A stretch of DNA of 64,000 bases from Vibrio chagasii (GCF_024347355.1 NZ_AP025466.1:744001-808000); one strand, 5' to 3'; counted from the stretch's first letter, positions 43,592 through 52,944 are shown. Notes: a model not told the origin generated them from the sequence alone. Numbers and translations are program-made.

Positions 43592-44929
43592 ATGTCTATC
43601 CAAAACTATTTTGTCGATTTCCTCGAAGAAAATCCTGTTGATGTAGCTCAACTCACCACTTTCTCTGAACATATCCCAGATGAATGGGTTGTTAAGGCAG
43701 CTAGTCTTTCTGATAAAGCGACTATTCGCCGACGTCGACTACCAAGTGACATGGTCTTGTGGTTAATTGTCGGCATGGCCTTCTTCCGTAATGAACCAAT
43801 TGCCGAAGTCGCACGAAGAATGAATGTCTGTGCGGATGGCTTGGCTGATGAAGAGTTATTAGCAAAAAGTGCTTTAACCCAGGCAAGACAACGTTTAGGC
43901 AGTGCTGCACCAGAGTGGTTGTTTAAACAATGTGGGCGAACGTGGGGTCTTGAACGATACCGTGATGATACGTGGCAAGGATTACAAGTTTTTGCTGTAG
44001 ACGGTGCTCTTTTTCGCACCGCGGATACGCCCGAACTTAGAGAGCACTTTGGCTCGGGTAATACCTCGAGTAGCAGGCAGACACCACATCCAATGCTAAG
44101 AGTTGTGACTATGATGAATGTCCGTTCTCATGTCATCGTTGACGCTGCCATAAGCCCTTATCGGCGTGGTGAAATCCCACTTGCTATGCCCTTCATCGAC
44201 TCTTTACCAGATAACTCTGTGACGTTACTAGATAAAGGTTTTTACGGTGCAGACTTACTTCTCTCTCTTCAAAATAGCGGTATTAATAGACATTGGTTGA
44301 TACCAGCAAGGAAAGGGTTGAAATACACACTTTTAGATGAAGAAGAAAGCAATGATATGCTCATCGAAATGAACGTCTCACCGCAAGCTCTCAAAAAGAA
44401 CCCTAGTTTACCTGAAAAATGGCAAGTCAGAGCGGTGACCTATGAAGTACAAGGTAAGCAGAAAACTGTTTTTACATCCCTTCCAAGAGCAGACTACGAC
44501 GCGAAAGCGGTAGCCGAACTTTATCATGAACGTTGGGAAATCGAATTAGGTTATCGTGATATCAAAAGCTCAATGCAACACAATGCCTTAGTATTACGCA
44601 GTAAAACAGTAAACCTTGTTTATCAAGAACTCTGGGGGCTGTTGCTTGGTTATAATTTGGTAAGACGTGAAGCAAGTCAGGCAGCAGTTGAACATGGAAG
44701 AATGCCGAATGAAATTAGCTTTAAATACGCTTGTCAGTTTATAGCGAGCCAACTGAAGGTGATGAGTAAAGCGATATCGCCAGGCAATACACCTAAGCGT
44801 TTAAAGAGTCTAAGGGGAGACTTATCAGTCCTCTTTATAGACAAACGCCCTAAGCCTAATCGGCCTAGGGCGGTAAAAATATCAAAGACTCGCTACCCAA
44901 TTAATCGCAAAGCAGCTCCGCTTAAGTGA
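43592..44929 (+). CDS. IS4-group transposase
   Basis: A 445-residue DDE transposase similar throughout to that of IS4. Landmarks are LRKRRLP-like TIRRRRLPSDMVLWLIVGMA, the first catalytic Asp in FAVDGALFRT, the second in TLLDKGFYGADL, and the YREK box YHERWEIELGYRDIKSSMQ. The C-terminus is basic (KRPKPNRPRAVKISKTR). It is intact and of normal length (IS4 442). The ATG directly abuts the T-run of a terminator hairpin and lacks a normal ribosome-binding site, so expression is probably kept very low. Confidence 0.94.
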   Translation: MSIQNYFVDFLEENPVDVAQLTTFSEHIPDEWVVKAASLSDKATIRRRRLPSDMVLWLIVGMAFFRNEPIAEVARRMNVCADGLADEELLAKSALTQARQRLGSAAPEWLFKQCGRTWGLERYRDDTWQGLQVFAVDGALFRTADTPELREHFGSGNTSSSRQTPHPMLRVVTMMNVRSHVIVDAAISPYRRGEIPLAMPFIDSLPDNSVTLLDKGFYGADLLLSLQNSGINRHWLIPARKGLKYTLLDEEESNDMLIEMNVSPQALKKNPSLPEKWQVRAVTYEVQGKQKTVFTSLPRADYDAKAVAELYHERWEIELGYRDIKSSMQHNALVLRSKTVNLVYQELWGLLLGYNLVRREASQAAVEHGRMPNEISFKYACQFIASQLKVMSKAISPGNTPKRLKSLRGDLSVLFIDKRPKPNRPRAVKISKTRYPINRKAAPLK

Positions 44930-44938
44930 ACTACATTG

Positions 44939-44951
44939 CCCGCATTAGGCG
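44939..44951. repeat. Target-site duplication, right, of IS4-group element
   Basis: CCCGCATTAGGCG, identical to 43496-43508, continuing into GGACATTTTT, the right arm and T-tail of the interrupted ohr terminator. Confidence 0.88.
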
Positions 44952-44993
44952 GGACATTTTTATATAAGATGGAAAACTTCTAACTCTGAAAGA

Positions 44994-46973
44994 TTAGCTC
45001 TTAAACGTACTAGCGATCTCTTTCAATGAAGCCGCCAGTTCAGCTTGTTCTTTAGCGGTTGCTGCTATTTGAGTTGCGCCTGTGGTCGACTCCGTCGATT
45101 TCTGCTCAACCGCCATCACGTTTTGCGCGATATCTTGAGTCACAACGGCTTGCTCTTCTGTCGCTGTGGCGATCTGTTCGGTCATGCTAAATATCTCGCT
45201 TACCGATGCTGAGATACCTTGTAAAGTGTGCTCAACCTCTTTTGAATCCTCAACCGCTTTAGACGACATCTTCTGGCTGTTATCAATAACATTGAACGCC
45301 GTCTGCACATCAGACTGTAGCGAGCTGATAAAGCCTTCAATTTCAGCTGTCGATTGCTGGGTGCGCTGTGCCAGTGTACGAACTTCATCGGCTACGACCG
45401 CAAACCCACGACCTTGCTCACCCGCTCTTGCCGCTTCAATTGCCGCGTTCAATGCTAACAAGTTAGTCTGCTCAGCGACGGACTTAATCACATCAATCAC
45501 ACTGTTGATGTTATTACTGCTCTCATGTAAGTGGGTGACCTTTTCCGCTAGATCATTAATTTCAGATGCCAGTTTTTCAATCGAGTGATAAGAATCCTGA
45601 ACAGTGCTCAAACCTTCTTGTGACTGCTCATCGACCAGTTTAGCGGAGCTGGCTGTCTGCTGAGTTTTTGCCGCAACTTCATTTACCGTTGCTGACAACT
45701 CTTCTGTCGCCGTCGCAACTAAACCGATTTGATCTTGTTGTTGAACCAGCGTATTCGAGTTGTAATGACAAGTTTGCGAGGTTTCTTCAGCAGCTGAAGC
45801 TAAGGTCAGGCTCGACTGAGACAAGTTGTCGATAACGTTCGAAAACTTTTCTAACGTTTCGTTCAGTGCCGAAGATATCTGTCCAAGCTCGCTGTTACCA
45901 ACGAACTTAGCACGAACCGTTAGGTCATTGTCATTACGAACTTTAGACAACATCACCGTCAGATCTTTTACTCTCATCGTTAGATCGCTGATAGTCTTAA
46001 CGCTCACGAAGGTCGCAAACAAGGTGACTAAAGCAAACAGACCAATACTCATCATCATCGCAGACTGCGCCTCTGACATCTTTTTCTCAGTCAACGCAAT
46101 CAATGAGTCTGCTAGCTGATTCTCGGTTTTCTTCAACTGGACAATACGGCCTGTCGCTTGAGCGAACCAATACACAGGGTCGACATCAAAACCACTCATC
46201 TTAGATTCAGCCAAACTACGAAGCTTCTCTACTTCTGCCACAGAGCGGTCATTCAATTGCTGCTCAAAGAAGCGGACATTATCTGGGTTACTCAACACCT
46301 CAAAGTTTGAGAAGTAGGTATTTTGCTCTGTCACCAAAGAGATGAATTTCACCAGCATACCTGGGCCAAACTCGTTTTTGGAGAAGGTATTATTCAGCAC
46401 AGCACGCTCAATACCCGCACGCTCTTTACCTTGCAAAAAATTGTAATAAGCGATGGTTTCCGTAGTGATGGTGGCATCAGAGCTTAGCTCTGCGATTAAC
46501 GCCGAGACACTCAATAATTTTGCGTTAAGTTTTGTGTAATAGCCCAAAGCTTCAGAAAGTGGTATCGACTGAGAATCAACTCGGTTACGAATAGAAGTAA
46601 TTTGGTTAAGACTTTGGCTAATTTCGTTATTCAGGCGAGTAATCTGCGGTAAATCAATCGCTGCAGACTGCCAATATTCGGTTCTCTGCGCACGTCTATT
46701 ATCCGCACTGGTTCTTTGAGATTGAAGTTCACTAACAAACTTAGTGCCCTTCGACCCAATAAAACCTGCCGTCATACCGCGTTCTTTTTGTAGCTCATGT
46801 ACAAGTTCGCTGTACACAACCGACAAACGAGTCAGTTGGTTTAATGACGACATTTCGCTGGTCGTTTCTACGCTTTTAGAAATCGTAGAAGCACTCAGCC
46901 ATAGAAACCCTAAGATCGGTAAAATAAGCAAAGCGATGATTTTTTGCTTAAAAGACATATCGGTTAATTTCAT
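44994..46973 (-). CDS. Methyl-accepting chemotaxis protein with NIT sensor domain
   Basis: A 659-residue chemoreceptor. TM1 is about 10-30. A large helical periplasmic NIT domain has [59 protein letters not shown] and [11 protein letters not shown]. Then come TM2 at about 300-322, HAMP, and the signalling hairpin with [20 protein letters not shown] at the tip. NIT domains are proposed to sense nitrate/nitrite, and several bind other small anions; the ligand here is unproven. No CheR/CheB-tethering pentapeptide is present at the C-terminus. It is a single gene. Confidence 0.92.
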   Translation of the reverse strand: MKLTDMSFKQKIIALLILPILGFLWLSASTISKSVETTSEMSSLNQLTRLSVVYSELVHELQKERGMTAGFIGSKGTKFVSELQSQRTSADNRRAQRTEYWQSAAIDLPQITRLNNEISQSLNQITSIRNRVDSQSIPLSEALGYYTKLNAKLLSVSALIAELSSDATITTETIAYYNFLQGKERAGIERAVLNNTFSKNEFGPGMLVKFISLVTEQNTYFSNFEVLSNPDNVRFFEQQLNDRSVAEVEKLRSLAESKMSGFDVDPVYWFAQATGRIVQLKKTENQLADSLIALTEKKMSEAQSAMMMSIGLFALVTLFATFVSVKTISDLTMRVKDLTVMLSKVRNDNDLTVRAKFVGNSELGQISSALNETLEKFSNVIDNLSQSSLTLASAAEETSQTCHYNSNTLVQQQDQIGLVATATEELSATVNEVAAKTQQTASSAKLVDEQSQEGLSTVQDSYHSIEKLASEINDLAEKVTHLHESSNNINSVIDVIKSVAEQTNLLALNAAIEAARAGEQGRGFAVVADEVRTLAQRTQQSTAEIEGFISSLQSDVQTAFNVIDNSQKMSSKAVEDSKEVEHTLQGISASVSEIFSMTEQIATATEEQAVVTQDIAQNVMAVEQKSTESTTGATQIAATAKEQAELAASLKEIASTFKS

Positions 46974-47365
46974 TGTTATTTCCTAGCAGCTAACGAATCT
47001 TTATCTGTAATGTAATTAGACACACTTCTAAAACGGTGTACTTTTACTAAGATCATATAATATTTAGTTTTATCAATTACCGTGCCATGTTATCGGCAAT
47101 TGATAACGCTAGCATTTAACCTTACAAAACTCATTGGTTTATTTATAAATCTGTTAGCTATGCAACCTTATCGAACACAAAAACCGTGCAACAACATACT
47201 CCCGACGCAAGTGACTGAAAAATGACGCTTTTTATCAATACTAAAGGGGTAGGTAAACACTAAAATCCACCTGAATACTCACTACATATTGAGCAGCAAC
47301 TATGTATAATGCCGCCCCGAAAAGTTAACAATTCAATCAACTAAAAAGCATAACCTGAGGTATTT
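46974..47365. other. Spacer, NIT chemoreceptor to zinc-ribbon gene
   Basis: About 390 bp holding divergent promoters; no supportable frame, RNA gene or strong dyad was seen. Confidence 0.4.
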
Positions 47366-47539
47366 ATGGACTGTCCAGCTTGCGAAAAACACATTGGATG
47401 GGAATGGGTAGAAGAGGAAGCCATCGAGCCCAATGAAGAGTTCGACTGCCCTGAATGTGAAGCAACTCTGATGTACACCATCGATGAAGGCACCTATTAC
47501 GGTGCGCAACATAAAACCGTCGAAGTCGTCGACGAATAG
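47366..47539 (+). CDS. Small zinc-ribbon protein
   Basis: A 57-residue acidic protein with two Cys-x2-Cys knuckles, MDCPACEKHIGW and EFDCPECEATLMY, separated by 22 residues, which makes a single zinc ribbon. The tail DEGTYYGAQHKTVEVVDE is acidic. GAGG lies 6 bp before the ATG. This size class of stand-alone ribbons has no fixed function; binding to RNA polymerase, ribosomes or another protein are all possible. Confidence 0.75.
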   Translation: MDCPACEKHIGWEWVEEEAIEPNEEFDCPECEATLMYTIDEGTYYGAQHKTVEVVDE

Positions 47540-47554
47540 TCTTCATCAGACATT

Positions 47555-48045
47555 GAGCAAAATTCCATAGCAAAAGCTGCCAAAGCTCATCATCAATTGC
47601 ATTCAATCGAGCACCTTATGCACCAGTAAGGTGCAAGAACGGCAATTAAGTCGAGCAAAACACACCTTTACTGGAACGAACGTTCAGCATAAAATATTGA
47701 ACATATGTTCAGATTAATGAAGTAGATGTTATGGCCAAGACTGCGAAGTTCGATAGACAAGATGTTGTAGATAAAGCAACGAACCTGTATTGGGAAAAGG
47801 GCTTTCACGCGACTTCTATGCGTAACCTGCAAGACGTGATTGATATGCGTCCGGGTAGCATCTACGCAACGTTTGGCAGCAAAGAGGGTTTGTTTAAAGA
47901 GACGCTGACTCGCTATACCGAACTTGGCATTCTTAATTTGAACCGCTTCAGAAGCGAAACAGACTCTCCAATCAAAGCGCTTGAAAGCTTCGTAAAACGT
48001 GCAGTAGTTGAGTCCAAACAAAGTGCGCCAAACGGCATGTGTATG
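47555..48045. repeat. Segmental duplication, intact copy (TetR upstream region and 5' half)
   Basis: About 490 bp aligns with 53670-54165 at high similarity with scattered differences and small indels: the non-coding leader, both TetR-type palindromes and the first 100 codons. A leader hairpin GCACCTTA / TAAGGTGC is kept in both copies, with a different loop and one wobble. Confidence 0.8.
47678..47711. promoter_or_regulatory. Two palindromic operators before TetR gene
   Basis: GAACGTTC (47678-47685) and TGAACATATGTTCA (47698-47711), both built from GAAC/GTTC arms, lie 20-50 bp before the TetR start. This is the expected pattern for autoregulation by a TetR dimer. Confidence 0.65.
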
Positions 48046-48315
48046 TTGGCTAAGACGGTCGCTGAGCTGACTGACGAGCACGCCGAGTTGTTAGAAGAGG
48101 CGAAGAGATCTCTAAAGATCATGGAGGGCGAATTCGCTAAGCTAATTACCGAAGCACAAGAGCTTGGTGAGATAAGCAAAGAGCGTGAACCTGTTCAGCT
48201 TGCTCGACATGTTCAGGTTCAAATCGCAGGCCTGCGTACCTACGCGAAAACCTGTGACGACATCGATTTACTTAACTCAATGGTTGAAGACGTATTTAAG
48301 TATCATCCTTTTTAA
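47731..48315 (+). CDS. TetR/AcrR family transcriptional regulator
   Basis: A 194-residue TetR regulator. The N-terminal helix-turn-helix is AKFDRQDVVDKATNLYWEKG and HATSMRNLQDVIDMRPGSIYATFGSKEGLF. An effector domain with a cysteine pair region NGMCMLAKTVAEL follows, as in the NemR/AcuR-like group in which such cysteines sense electrophiles. It is probably autoregulated through two upstream dyads. A decayed partial copy lies 6 kb downstream. No target gene other than itself is evident. Confidence 0.88.
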   Translation: MAKTAKFDRQDVVDKATNLYWEKGFHATSMRNLQDVIDMRPGSIYATFGSKEGLFKETLTRYTELGILNLNRFRSETDSPIKALESFVKRAVVESKQSAPNGMCMLAKTVAELTDEHAELLEEAKRSLKIMEGEFAKLITEAQELGEISKEREPVQLARHVQVQIAGLRTYAKTCDDIDLLNSMVEDVFKYHPF

Positions 48316-48338
48316 ATGCTGAGCTCAGACATCTCAAC

Positions 48339-48382
48339 AAAAAGACTCCACTGTTCGCTAAGGGCTAGAGCGGAGTCTTTTT
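48339..48382 (+). terminator. Intrinsic terminator of TetR gene
   Basis: Stem AAAAAGACTCC / GGAGTCTTTTT enclosing a smaller helix (CGCT / AGGG region). Confidence 0.8.
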
Positions 48383-48530
48383 AGTTTTGATCTCGTTAAC
48401 TTTGTAGCCAATTAACTCTATAGTTTAAGGGTTATACCTTCCTCATGATCAGCGCCTGCGCATTGAAGAGCAGATGCAAACCACTACGGTAAACTTTTCC
48501 TGTATCGACGTTCCTTAAAGGCTCCTGCTT

Positions 48531-48553
48531 CTGGCGACCCAGTTTGTCGCCAG
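48531..48553. repeat. Perfect hairpin without T-run
   Basis: CTGGCGAC / GTCGCCAG with loop CCAGTTT, just after the stop of the beta-barrel gene at 48557. It may protect or end the 3' end of that minus-strand message. Confidence 0.5.
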
Positions 48554-48556
48554 TAA

Positions 48557-49039
48557 TTACACTTTCATGCTAAATCCGAAGTAAATCCCTTCAATTCGCG
48601 ACATATCTCTGTCTTTCCAATTGTCCAATGTGTCGTGAATTCGGTAGCCGAGTTCCATTTTCATGTTCTCTACCGGTTCGAAAGTTGAACCAAACTGACC
48701 ACCAGCCAACACGCCATCATCCCTTTTGGCGAAGCTATAACCTGTCGATACTCCTCCGAAAATTGCCCATTTTGAGTCGAAGTTATAGACATAATCATAA
48801 GAGCCAGTCGTAGTCGTGTAGTCTGACTTCATACTGTGCGCCACTCCTAACCCCCAACGATGCCTATCGTCGATCAAGGCATGATAGCCGACCGCAGGCG
48901 TAAACTCCGACTCATTCAACGCGGTGTAACCATCAAGTACACCTAAACTCACAAAGTGTTCAACGTCATCACTCAGCGCAAAGGCTGCACTCACCGCGAA
49001 GCCTGACAACACAACAGCGGGGACCACAAAGTACTTCAT
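48557..49039 (-). CDS. Small outer membrane beta-barrel protein, function unknown
   Basis: A 160-residue exported protein. The start at 49039 (MKYFVVPAVVLSGFAVSAAFA) has GGAGAGGG immediately upstream and gives a clean signal peptide cut before LSDDVEHF. The mature part alternates hydrophobic and polar residues with glycine/aromatic turns (WGLGVAHSM, GGVSTGYSFAK, MKMELGYRIHDTLDNW) and ends SRIEGIYFGFSMKV, which suggests about eight beta-strands. I cannot place it in a named family. Confidence 0.65.
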   Translation of the reverse strand: MKYFVVPAVVLSGFAVSAAFALSDDVEHFVSLGVLDGYTALNESEFTPAVGYHALIDDRHRWGLGVAHSMKSDYTTTTGSYDYVYNFDSKWAIFGGVSTGYSFAKRDDGVLAGGQFGSTFEPVENMKMELGYRIHDTLDNWKDRDMSRIEGIYFGFSMKV

Positions 49040-49289
49040 TCCCTCTCCAAAATATAAAACATTGTTCAATTAAAGGTTGCAATAGCGGCTTCTGAAGGAA
49101 AATAAAATGAAAAGTAAAAAGAGACCAACAGAGCCAATAGCTTATGCAACAACTTAAAGCGCGAGAAACTCTAAGCCCTCAACCAATCTAATTGTCAGAG
49201 CTATGACAACTTTGGGTACACAGCACCAATAATTGAAAAGGTAGGTTGATAAACAAGCAAACACAGTGTCTATCAACCTAAATGACCAT

Positions 49290-50471
49290 CTAGTCGAGAA
49301 TGATGTGAGGAAGGTAACGAGACATATCTTGAGTCACCAGGGAGCTGTCTTCTCGGATTGAGATTCCCGCAGGCTCATCATTAATCAACCAACTACCAAC
49401 CAAGGTATAGTTATCACCAAACTTTGGTAATGGATGAAAAGCTTGAATGATATGTCCTTCTTCACCGTAAGGGCCCTCGGTATCGAGAACAAGCTCTTGA
49501 TCTCTTACAACTTGAATATTGGCACCTTCCCGTGAAAATAGAGGCTTAATTACATGATCTGTGAGCTCGGAATTTTTCAGTTGTTTTAGTTTAGGATCAT
49601 CTGAAAAATACGCAGCTAGTAAGTTCGGATGGTTAGGAAATTTTTCCCATAACAAAGGAAGTATTGCCTTGTTAGATAGCACTGACTTCCACATAGGCTC
49701 TAGCCAATTCACTTTGGCCGTATCCAAGTGCTTGGCGTAATCCTCTTGGAACATGAATTCCCAAGGGTAAAGCTTGAACATCCATCGAATCAGGTTATCT
49801 TGAGTGTCGGTAAACTCTCCATCTCGCGTTACGCCGATGTCTTCAATATGAACAAACTTCGTTTTCAACCCTGCTTCAATCGCACAGTCCTGCATATACT
49901 GAACCGTGCCACGATCTTCTTCAGTATCTTTACAGCATGAAAAGTGCAATGTCTGACCGGGTTGTAAGCGAGCTAACTCTTGGAATCTCGCCATCATTAA
50001 CTCTTGAAGCAAGTTAAATTGATCAGAATCCCGCCTTAGCTTTCCTGAGTTCACCAAATCTTCAAGCCAAAACCATTGCCAGAATCCTGTTTCAAACAGC
50101 GATGTAGGTGTATCGGCGTTGTTTTCATAAAACTTGGCAGGACCACGTCCATCATAAGCAAGATCGATACGAGAATAGAGAGAAGGCTCCCTACGCTTCC
50201 ACGAATCCAAAACACCTTGCCACATGGATTGAGGGATTTGAAAGCGCTTAAGCCAATATTCATCGTGCACGACCACATCCACGATTTCGAGACACATTTC
50301 ATGAATTTCTCGAGTTGGCTCTTCAAGATCTTCTTCGATTTGCTTCAGAGTGAACTGGTAGTAAGCCGTTTCATCCCAATACGGTTCATCGTACATGGTA
50401 TGGAAACCAAAACCATACTCTGCCGCCAGCTGCTTCCAGTGTTTTCGAGGTTCCGAATTCAGACGAAGCAT
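49290..50471 (-). CDS. yjfC: Glutathionylspermidine synthase-like ATP-grasp protein YjfC
   Basis: A 393-residue protein of the YgiC/YjfC branch of the glutathionylspermidine synthase family, an ATP-grasp amide ligase fold. Landmarks are SRIDLAYDGRGPAKFYENNADTP (substrate loop), LHFSCCKDTEEDRGTVQYM, LEPMWKSVLSNKAILPLLW, and the nucleotide-binding YFSDDPKLKQL and VIKPLFSREGANIQVV, then PYGEEGHIIQAFHPLPKF. It lacks the N-terminal amidase domain of true Gsp. The start at 50471 overlaps the yjfM stop (TAATG). It is the last gene of the yjf operon; the substrate is unknown. Confidence 0.9.
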   Translation of the reverse strand: MLRLNSEPRKHWKQLAAEYGFGFHTMYDEPYWDETAYYQFTLKQIEEDLEEPTREIHEMCLEIVDVVVHDEYWLKRFQIPQSMWQGVLDSWKRREPSLYSRIDLAYDGRGPAKFYENNADTPTSLFETGFWQWFWLEDLVNSGKLRRDSDQFNLLQELMMARFQELARLQPGQTLHFSCCKDTEEDRGTVQYMQDCAIEAGLKTKFVHIEDIGVTRDGEFTDTQDNLIRWMFKLYPWEFMFQEDYAKHLDTAKVNWLEPMWKSVLSNKAILPLLWEKFPNHPNLLAAYFSDDPKLKQLKNSELTDHVIKPLFSREGANIQVVRDQELVLDTEGPYGEEGHIIQAFHPLPKFGDNYTLVGSWLINDEPAGISIREDSSLVTQDMSRYLPHIILD

Positions 50472-51082
50472 TAGCCGCCCCAACCTTTACTTGAGCTCTT
50501 AGAACTACTCCAACTTGATTTCGCTGATACCGTGGAGCCAAAACCACCACGAGAGATAGTTCGTTTCACCGTCGGCTTGGGCTTAAACTCGTCACGACTC
50601 ACAGATACCGTACCACGTTGATATGACTTCCCATAAGTTCGACCATCCGCAGTGACCCAATCATCATAGAAAATGCTACGAGAGTACGTCGATGTAAACA
50701 TAGGCTGAGAATAGTAACGACGATCATCTACCATGCGTGCGAACATAAATCCTGCCATCGCAGGCATAAACCAATTGTTTTGAGGAGCAGCAACACATCC
50801 GCTAAAGCCAAACTCATGCGCACAATCATCAATGCTCTTATACTTAGGTGCCGTGCGACTCGCTTCTTCTAGAGCATCCTGATAAGCACTTTTGCACTCC
50901 GCCGCATAAGATGGGTGATCATAAATACATTCATCGATCGTGCCATAAATATTGGTTCGAACAGAATCATCACTGCAGCCAGAAATCATTGCTGTTGTCA
51001 CCGCCACAGAAATCGGGGCCAGACTGAACTGACGCCAGTTCTTACGCATTTCAGGCAAAACTACATTTTGACTACGTTTCAT
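50471..51082 (-). CDS. yjfM: DUF1190 family protein YjfM
   Basis: A 203-residue DUF1190 protein (YgiB/YjfM type). The hydrophobic N-terminal segment with ISGCSDD resembles a lipobox but lies at residue 36 after a basic stretch, so lipidation is uncertain. Paired cysteines (IDECIYDHPSYAAECKSAY, CAHEFGFSGC) form the core. A long Ser/Lys/Gly-rich low-complexity tail (SSWSSSKSSSKGWGG) ends it. The start at 51082 has GGAGG upstream. It is coupled to yjfC by a one-base overlap; the same gene pair recurs as ygiBC in enterobacteria. Confidence 0.88.
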   Translation of the reverse strand: MKRSQNVVLPEMRKNWRQFSLAPISVAVTTAMISGCSDDSVRTNIYGTIDECIYDHPSYAAECKSAYQDALEEASRTAPKYKSIDDCAHEFGFSGCVAAPQNNWFMPAMAGFMFARMVDDRRYYSQPMFTSTYSRSIFYDDWVTADGRTYGKSYQRGTVSVSRDEFKPKPTVKRTISRGGFGSTVSAKSSWSSSKSSSKGWGG

Positions 51083-51090
51083 GCCGCCTC

Positions 51091-51507
51091 CTAGTAGGTC
51101 ATACAAGCGGCATTAAGCAGGCCAATCGCGACAGACATAGATGCCATCACGATACCTGCAGGAATTTCGTTAGCCTTAATACGCTCGACCAATTTTGGCA
51201 TAAAACCATAACGAACTATCGCAAAAGCGAGTAGTTGTGCGACCAAAGCAATCACGCCCCAGATAGCGAAATCGACCAGATTTACTGAGTTCTTTGCTGC
51301 ACCAGCAATTGCCAAGCTATAACCTAGGAAAGCACCAGATAAAGTAATACCGGCTGCAATATTTTGTTCATCCTTAACCAACTTCCACTCGTCGTAAGGA
51401 GTGCAACGAATATAAACAAACTTAAAAAGCAGCAAGAAGAAAATTGACAATGCGAAGTAAAGCGCAAACGCACCAAGCCCTGCCAGAGAATTTACAAATT
51501 GAGACAT
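51091..51507 (-). CDS. yjfL: DUF350 membrane protein YjfL
   Basis: A 138-residue inner-membrane protein with four predicted helices in two DUF350 repeats. LGAFALYFALSIFFLLLFKFVYIR and AAGITLSGAFLGYSLAIAGA form the first half; FAIWGVIALVAQLLAFAIVR and GIVMASMSVAIGLLNAA form the second. DUF350 proteins accompany PspA-like and ATP-grasp genes in many bacteria; no activity is known. It lies between yjfK and yjfM with short spacers. Confidence 0.9.
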   Translation of the reverse strand: MSQFVNSLAGLGAFALYFALSIFFLLLFKFVYIRCTPYDEWKLVKDEQNIAAGITLSGAFLGYSLAIAGAAKNSVNLVDFAIWGVIALVAQLLAFAIVRYGFMPKLVERIKANEIPAGIVMASMSVAIGLLNAACMTY

Positions 51508-51536
51508 AATGTTTCCTTAACGGAGATGGAGAATTG

Positions 51537-52172
51537 TTAACTAATTAACGTGAAGTCAGTTGGAGTAAGGTTAATACCTGTGCTTGTTACTACACTGCGA
51601 ACGTGCTGATTATTGACGATAGACTCTTCGGCGCTCACCAATAGTGACTCGAATAAATCCGTTTCAGCCTCACGTTCATAAACCATGACAAATTGATCGG
51701 TGGTTGTGATATTTCCCGACTGATCCCAAGTAGTCTCTGTCATAGGAACCGGACGAATATTGTCCCAAACCTTGGAAAAGCGGTGCCCTTCAAGCTCCTT
51801 GTACGATTGAACCACATCGTTGTCTAACAATGATTGCCACTGAGCGTCGGTATCAATCGGCTTAGACTCATAGAAATACCAAAGCTTCACTTCTTCAATA
51901 TCAGCTTCTTGATTCCCATGTTGAAGGATCTGTAAATACCCCTCGTCGTCAGTGTAATACCGCAAAAGGCGAGTCTGATTATCAAGTTTGACCTCGCCAA
52001 CTGCTTTAATGATTTGAGTTCGAGCTGCACCTTCAATAACTAGACTAGGTTCAATAATCTTCAGTTTGAGATCATCAAGTTCAAACGCACCGCCTAGCCT
52101 CAATCCAATCACTTCCGGCGCTTGGGGTGCCTGAGGTTTCTCGTCTTTTTGTTTTTTAAACCAGCCAAACAT
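51537..52172 (-). CDS. yjfK: DUF2491 family protein YjfK
   Basis: A 211-residue cytoplasmic protein (MFGWFKKQKDEKPQAP start, Pro/Lys-rich head, then an all-beta-looking body). VIGLRLGGAFELDDLKLKII, LLRYYTDDEGYLQILQHG and VWDNIRPVPMTETTWDQ are DUF2491 features. The start at 52172 has CAAGGAG upstream, 14 codons inside the open frame. Function is unknown; conserved linkage to the PspA-like yjfJ suggests a membrane-associated role. Confidence 0.87.
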   Translation of the reverse strand: MFGWFKKQKDEKPQAPQAPEVIGLRLGGAFELDDLKLKIIEPSLVIEGAARTQIIKAVGEVKLDNQTRLLRYYTDDEGYLQILQHGNQEADIEEVKLWYFYESKPIDTDAQWQSLLDNDVVQSYKELEGHRFSKVWDNIRPVPMTETTWDQSGNITTTDQFVMVYEREAETDLFESLLVSAEESIVNNQHVRSVVTSTGINLTPTDFTLIS

Positions 52173-52246
52173 AAAGCACTCCTTGTTTAACAAACGAAAG
52201 AGCGTAACGGCCAAGCGCTACGCTCCATATACACGTAACTTAGAAG

Positions 52247-52933
52247 CTACTTACCGAGAATTCGAGCTAGTTCGTCTTCAGCTGACTTACTTCCCCCAGA
52301 CACAATGCCAGCATCCGCCAACTTCTTATCTAAACTGCTGCCAGATTGCTGTTCATGGAGTTCTTGTGCAGCCTCAAATTGTGCTTGCCTTTCATCCTGG
52401 CGGCGCTTTATACGATCTAAAGATTCAACCGCAGTATGCATTTTTGCATTAGCGCCAACATTTGTTGCTGATACAGCGGCCTGCGCTTTTTGGACTGCTT
52501 CATTGGCTTTAACAACGTCAACTTGTTGTTCTAATTGGCGTAATTTGTCTTTCGCTTGTGCGATATTCGTACGCATAGATTGCTCAGACTGAGTAAACTG
52601 CTGAAAATAAGCCTGTTCCGCTTGTTGTTCGCTACGCAGCGTCGCAACCTTTGTTGCACACTCCAACGCTAGATCCTGTTGGCCTTTTTCCATAGCTGAA
52701 CGGGCATGCCCTTCGTATTCAGCTATTCCACTATCGAAGCTCGCAACTTTCTGTTCTGACAGCTTTCTTTTTGCAATGATTTTAACTAAAGCTTCATCTG
52801 AACGGCGCAACTCCTCTTTTGCTTCTCGGATTTCTTGATCAAGAATCCTTAGAGCTTGGTTGTCCGCTACCGCTTCTGCCGCTTCATTTGCGCCACCTTT
52901 GATGGCCGTTACTAGTTTTTTCCAAACACTCAT
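52247..52933 (-). CDS. yjfJ: PspA/IM30 family protein YjfJ
   Basis: A 228-residue, almost wholly helical coiled-coil protein of the PspA/Vipp1 family: MSVWKKLVTAIKGGANEAAE (amphipathic membrane-binding start), LRILDQEIREAKEELRRSDEAL and long heptads to about residue 200, then a flexible tail ending DELARILGK. Members form ESCRT-III-like oligomers on stressed membranes. It lies 11 bp after yjfI and 75 bp before yjfK. No PspF or sigma-54 promoter is visible upstream, unlike the classical psp operon. Confidence 0.9.
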   Translation of the reverse strand: MSVWKKLVTAIKGGANEAAEAVADNQALRILDQEIREAKEELRRSDEALVKIIAKRKLSEQKVASFDSGIAEYEGHARSAMEKGQQDLALECATKVATLRSEQQAEQAYFQQFTQSEQSMRTNIAQAKDKLRQLEQQVDVVKANEAVQKAQAAVSATNVGANAKMHTAVESLDRIKRRQDERQAQFEAAQELHEQQSGSSLDKKLADAGIVSGGSKSAEDELARILGK

Positions 52934-52944
52934 CTGCTCTCTCC

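Larger units (their letters stand above)
43509..44938 (+). mobile_element. IS4-group insertion sequence
   Basis: A 1430-bp element with tips CAATGTAGATCAGATAAGG and (reverse complement of the right end) CAATGTAGTTCACTTAAG, closely resembling the ends of IS4 itself, and the same overall length as IS4. The 13-bp duplication also fits IS4. Near the left end are a palindrome AAGGATCGG-TTGA-CCGATCCTT (43523-43544) and a terminator. The single complete transposase frame suggests recent arrival. Confidence 0.92.

Noticed and set aside
47160..47226. Twenty-codon frame in the spacer before the zinc-ribbon gene
   Set aside because: No ribosome-binding site and no compositional signal; too short to support.
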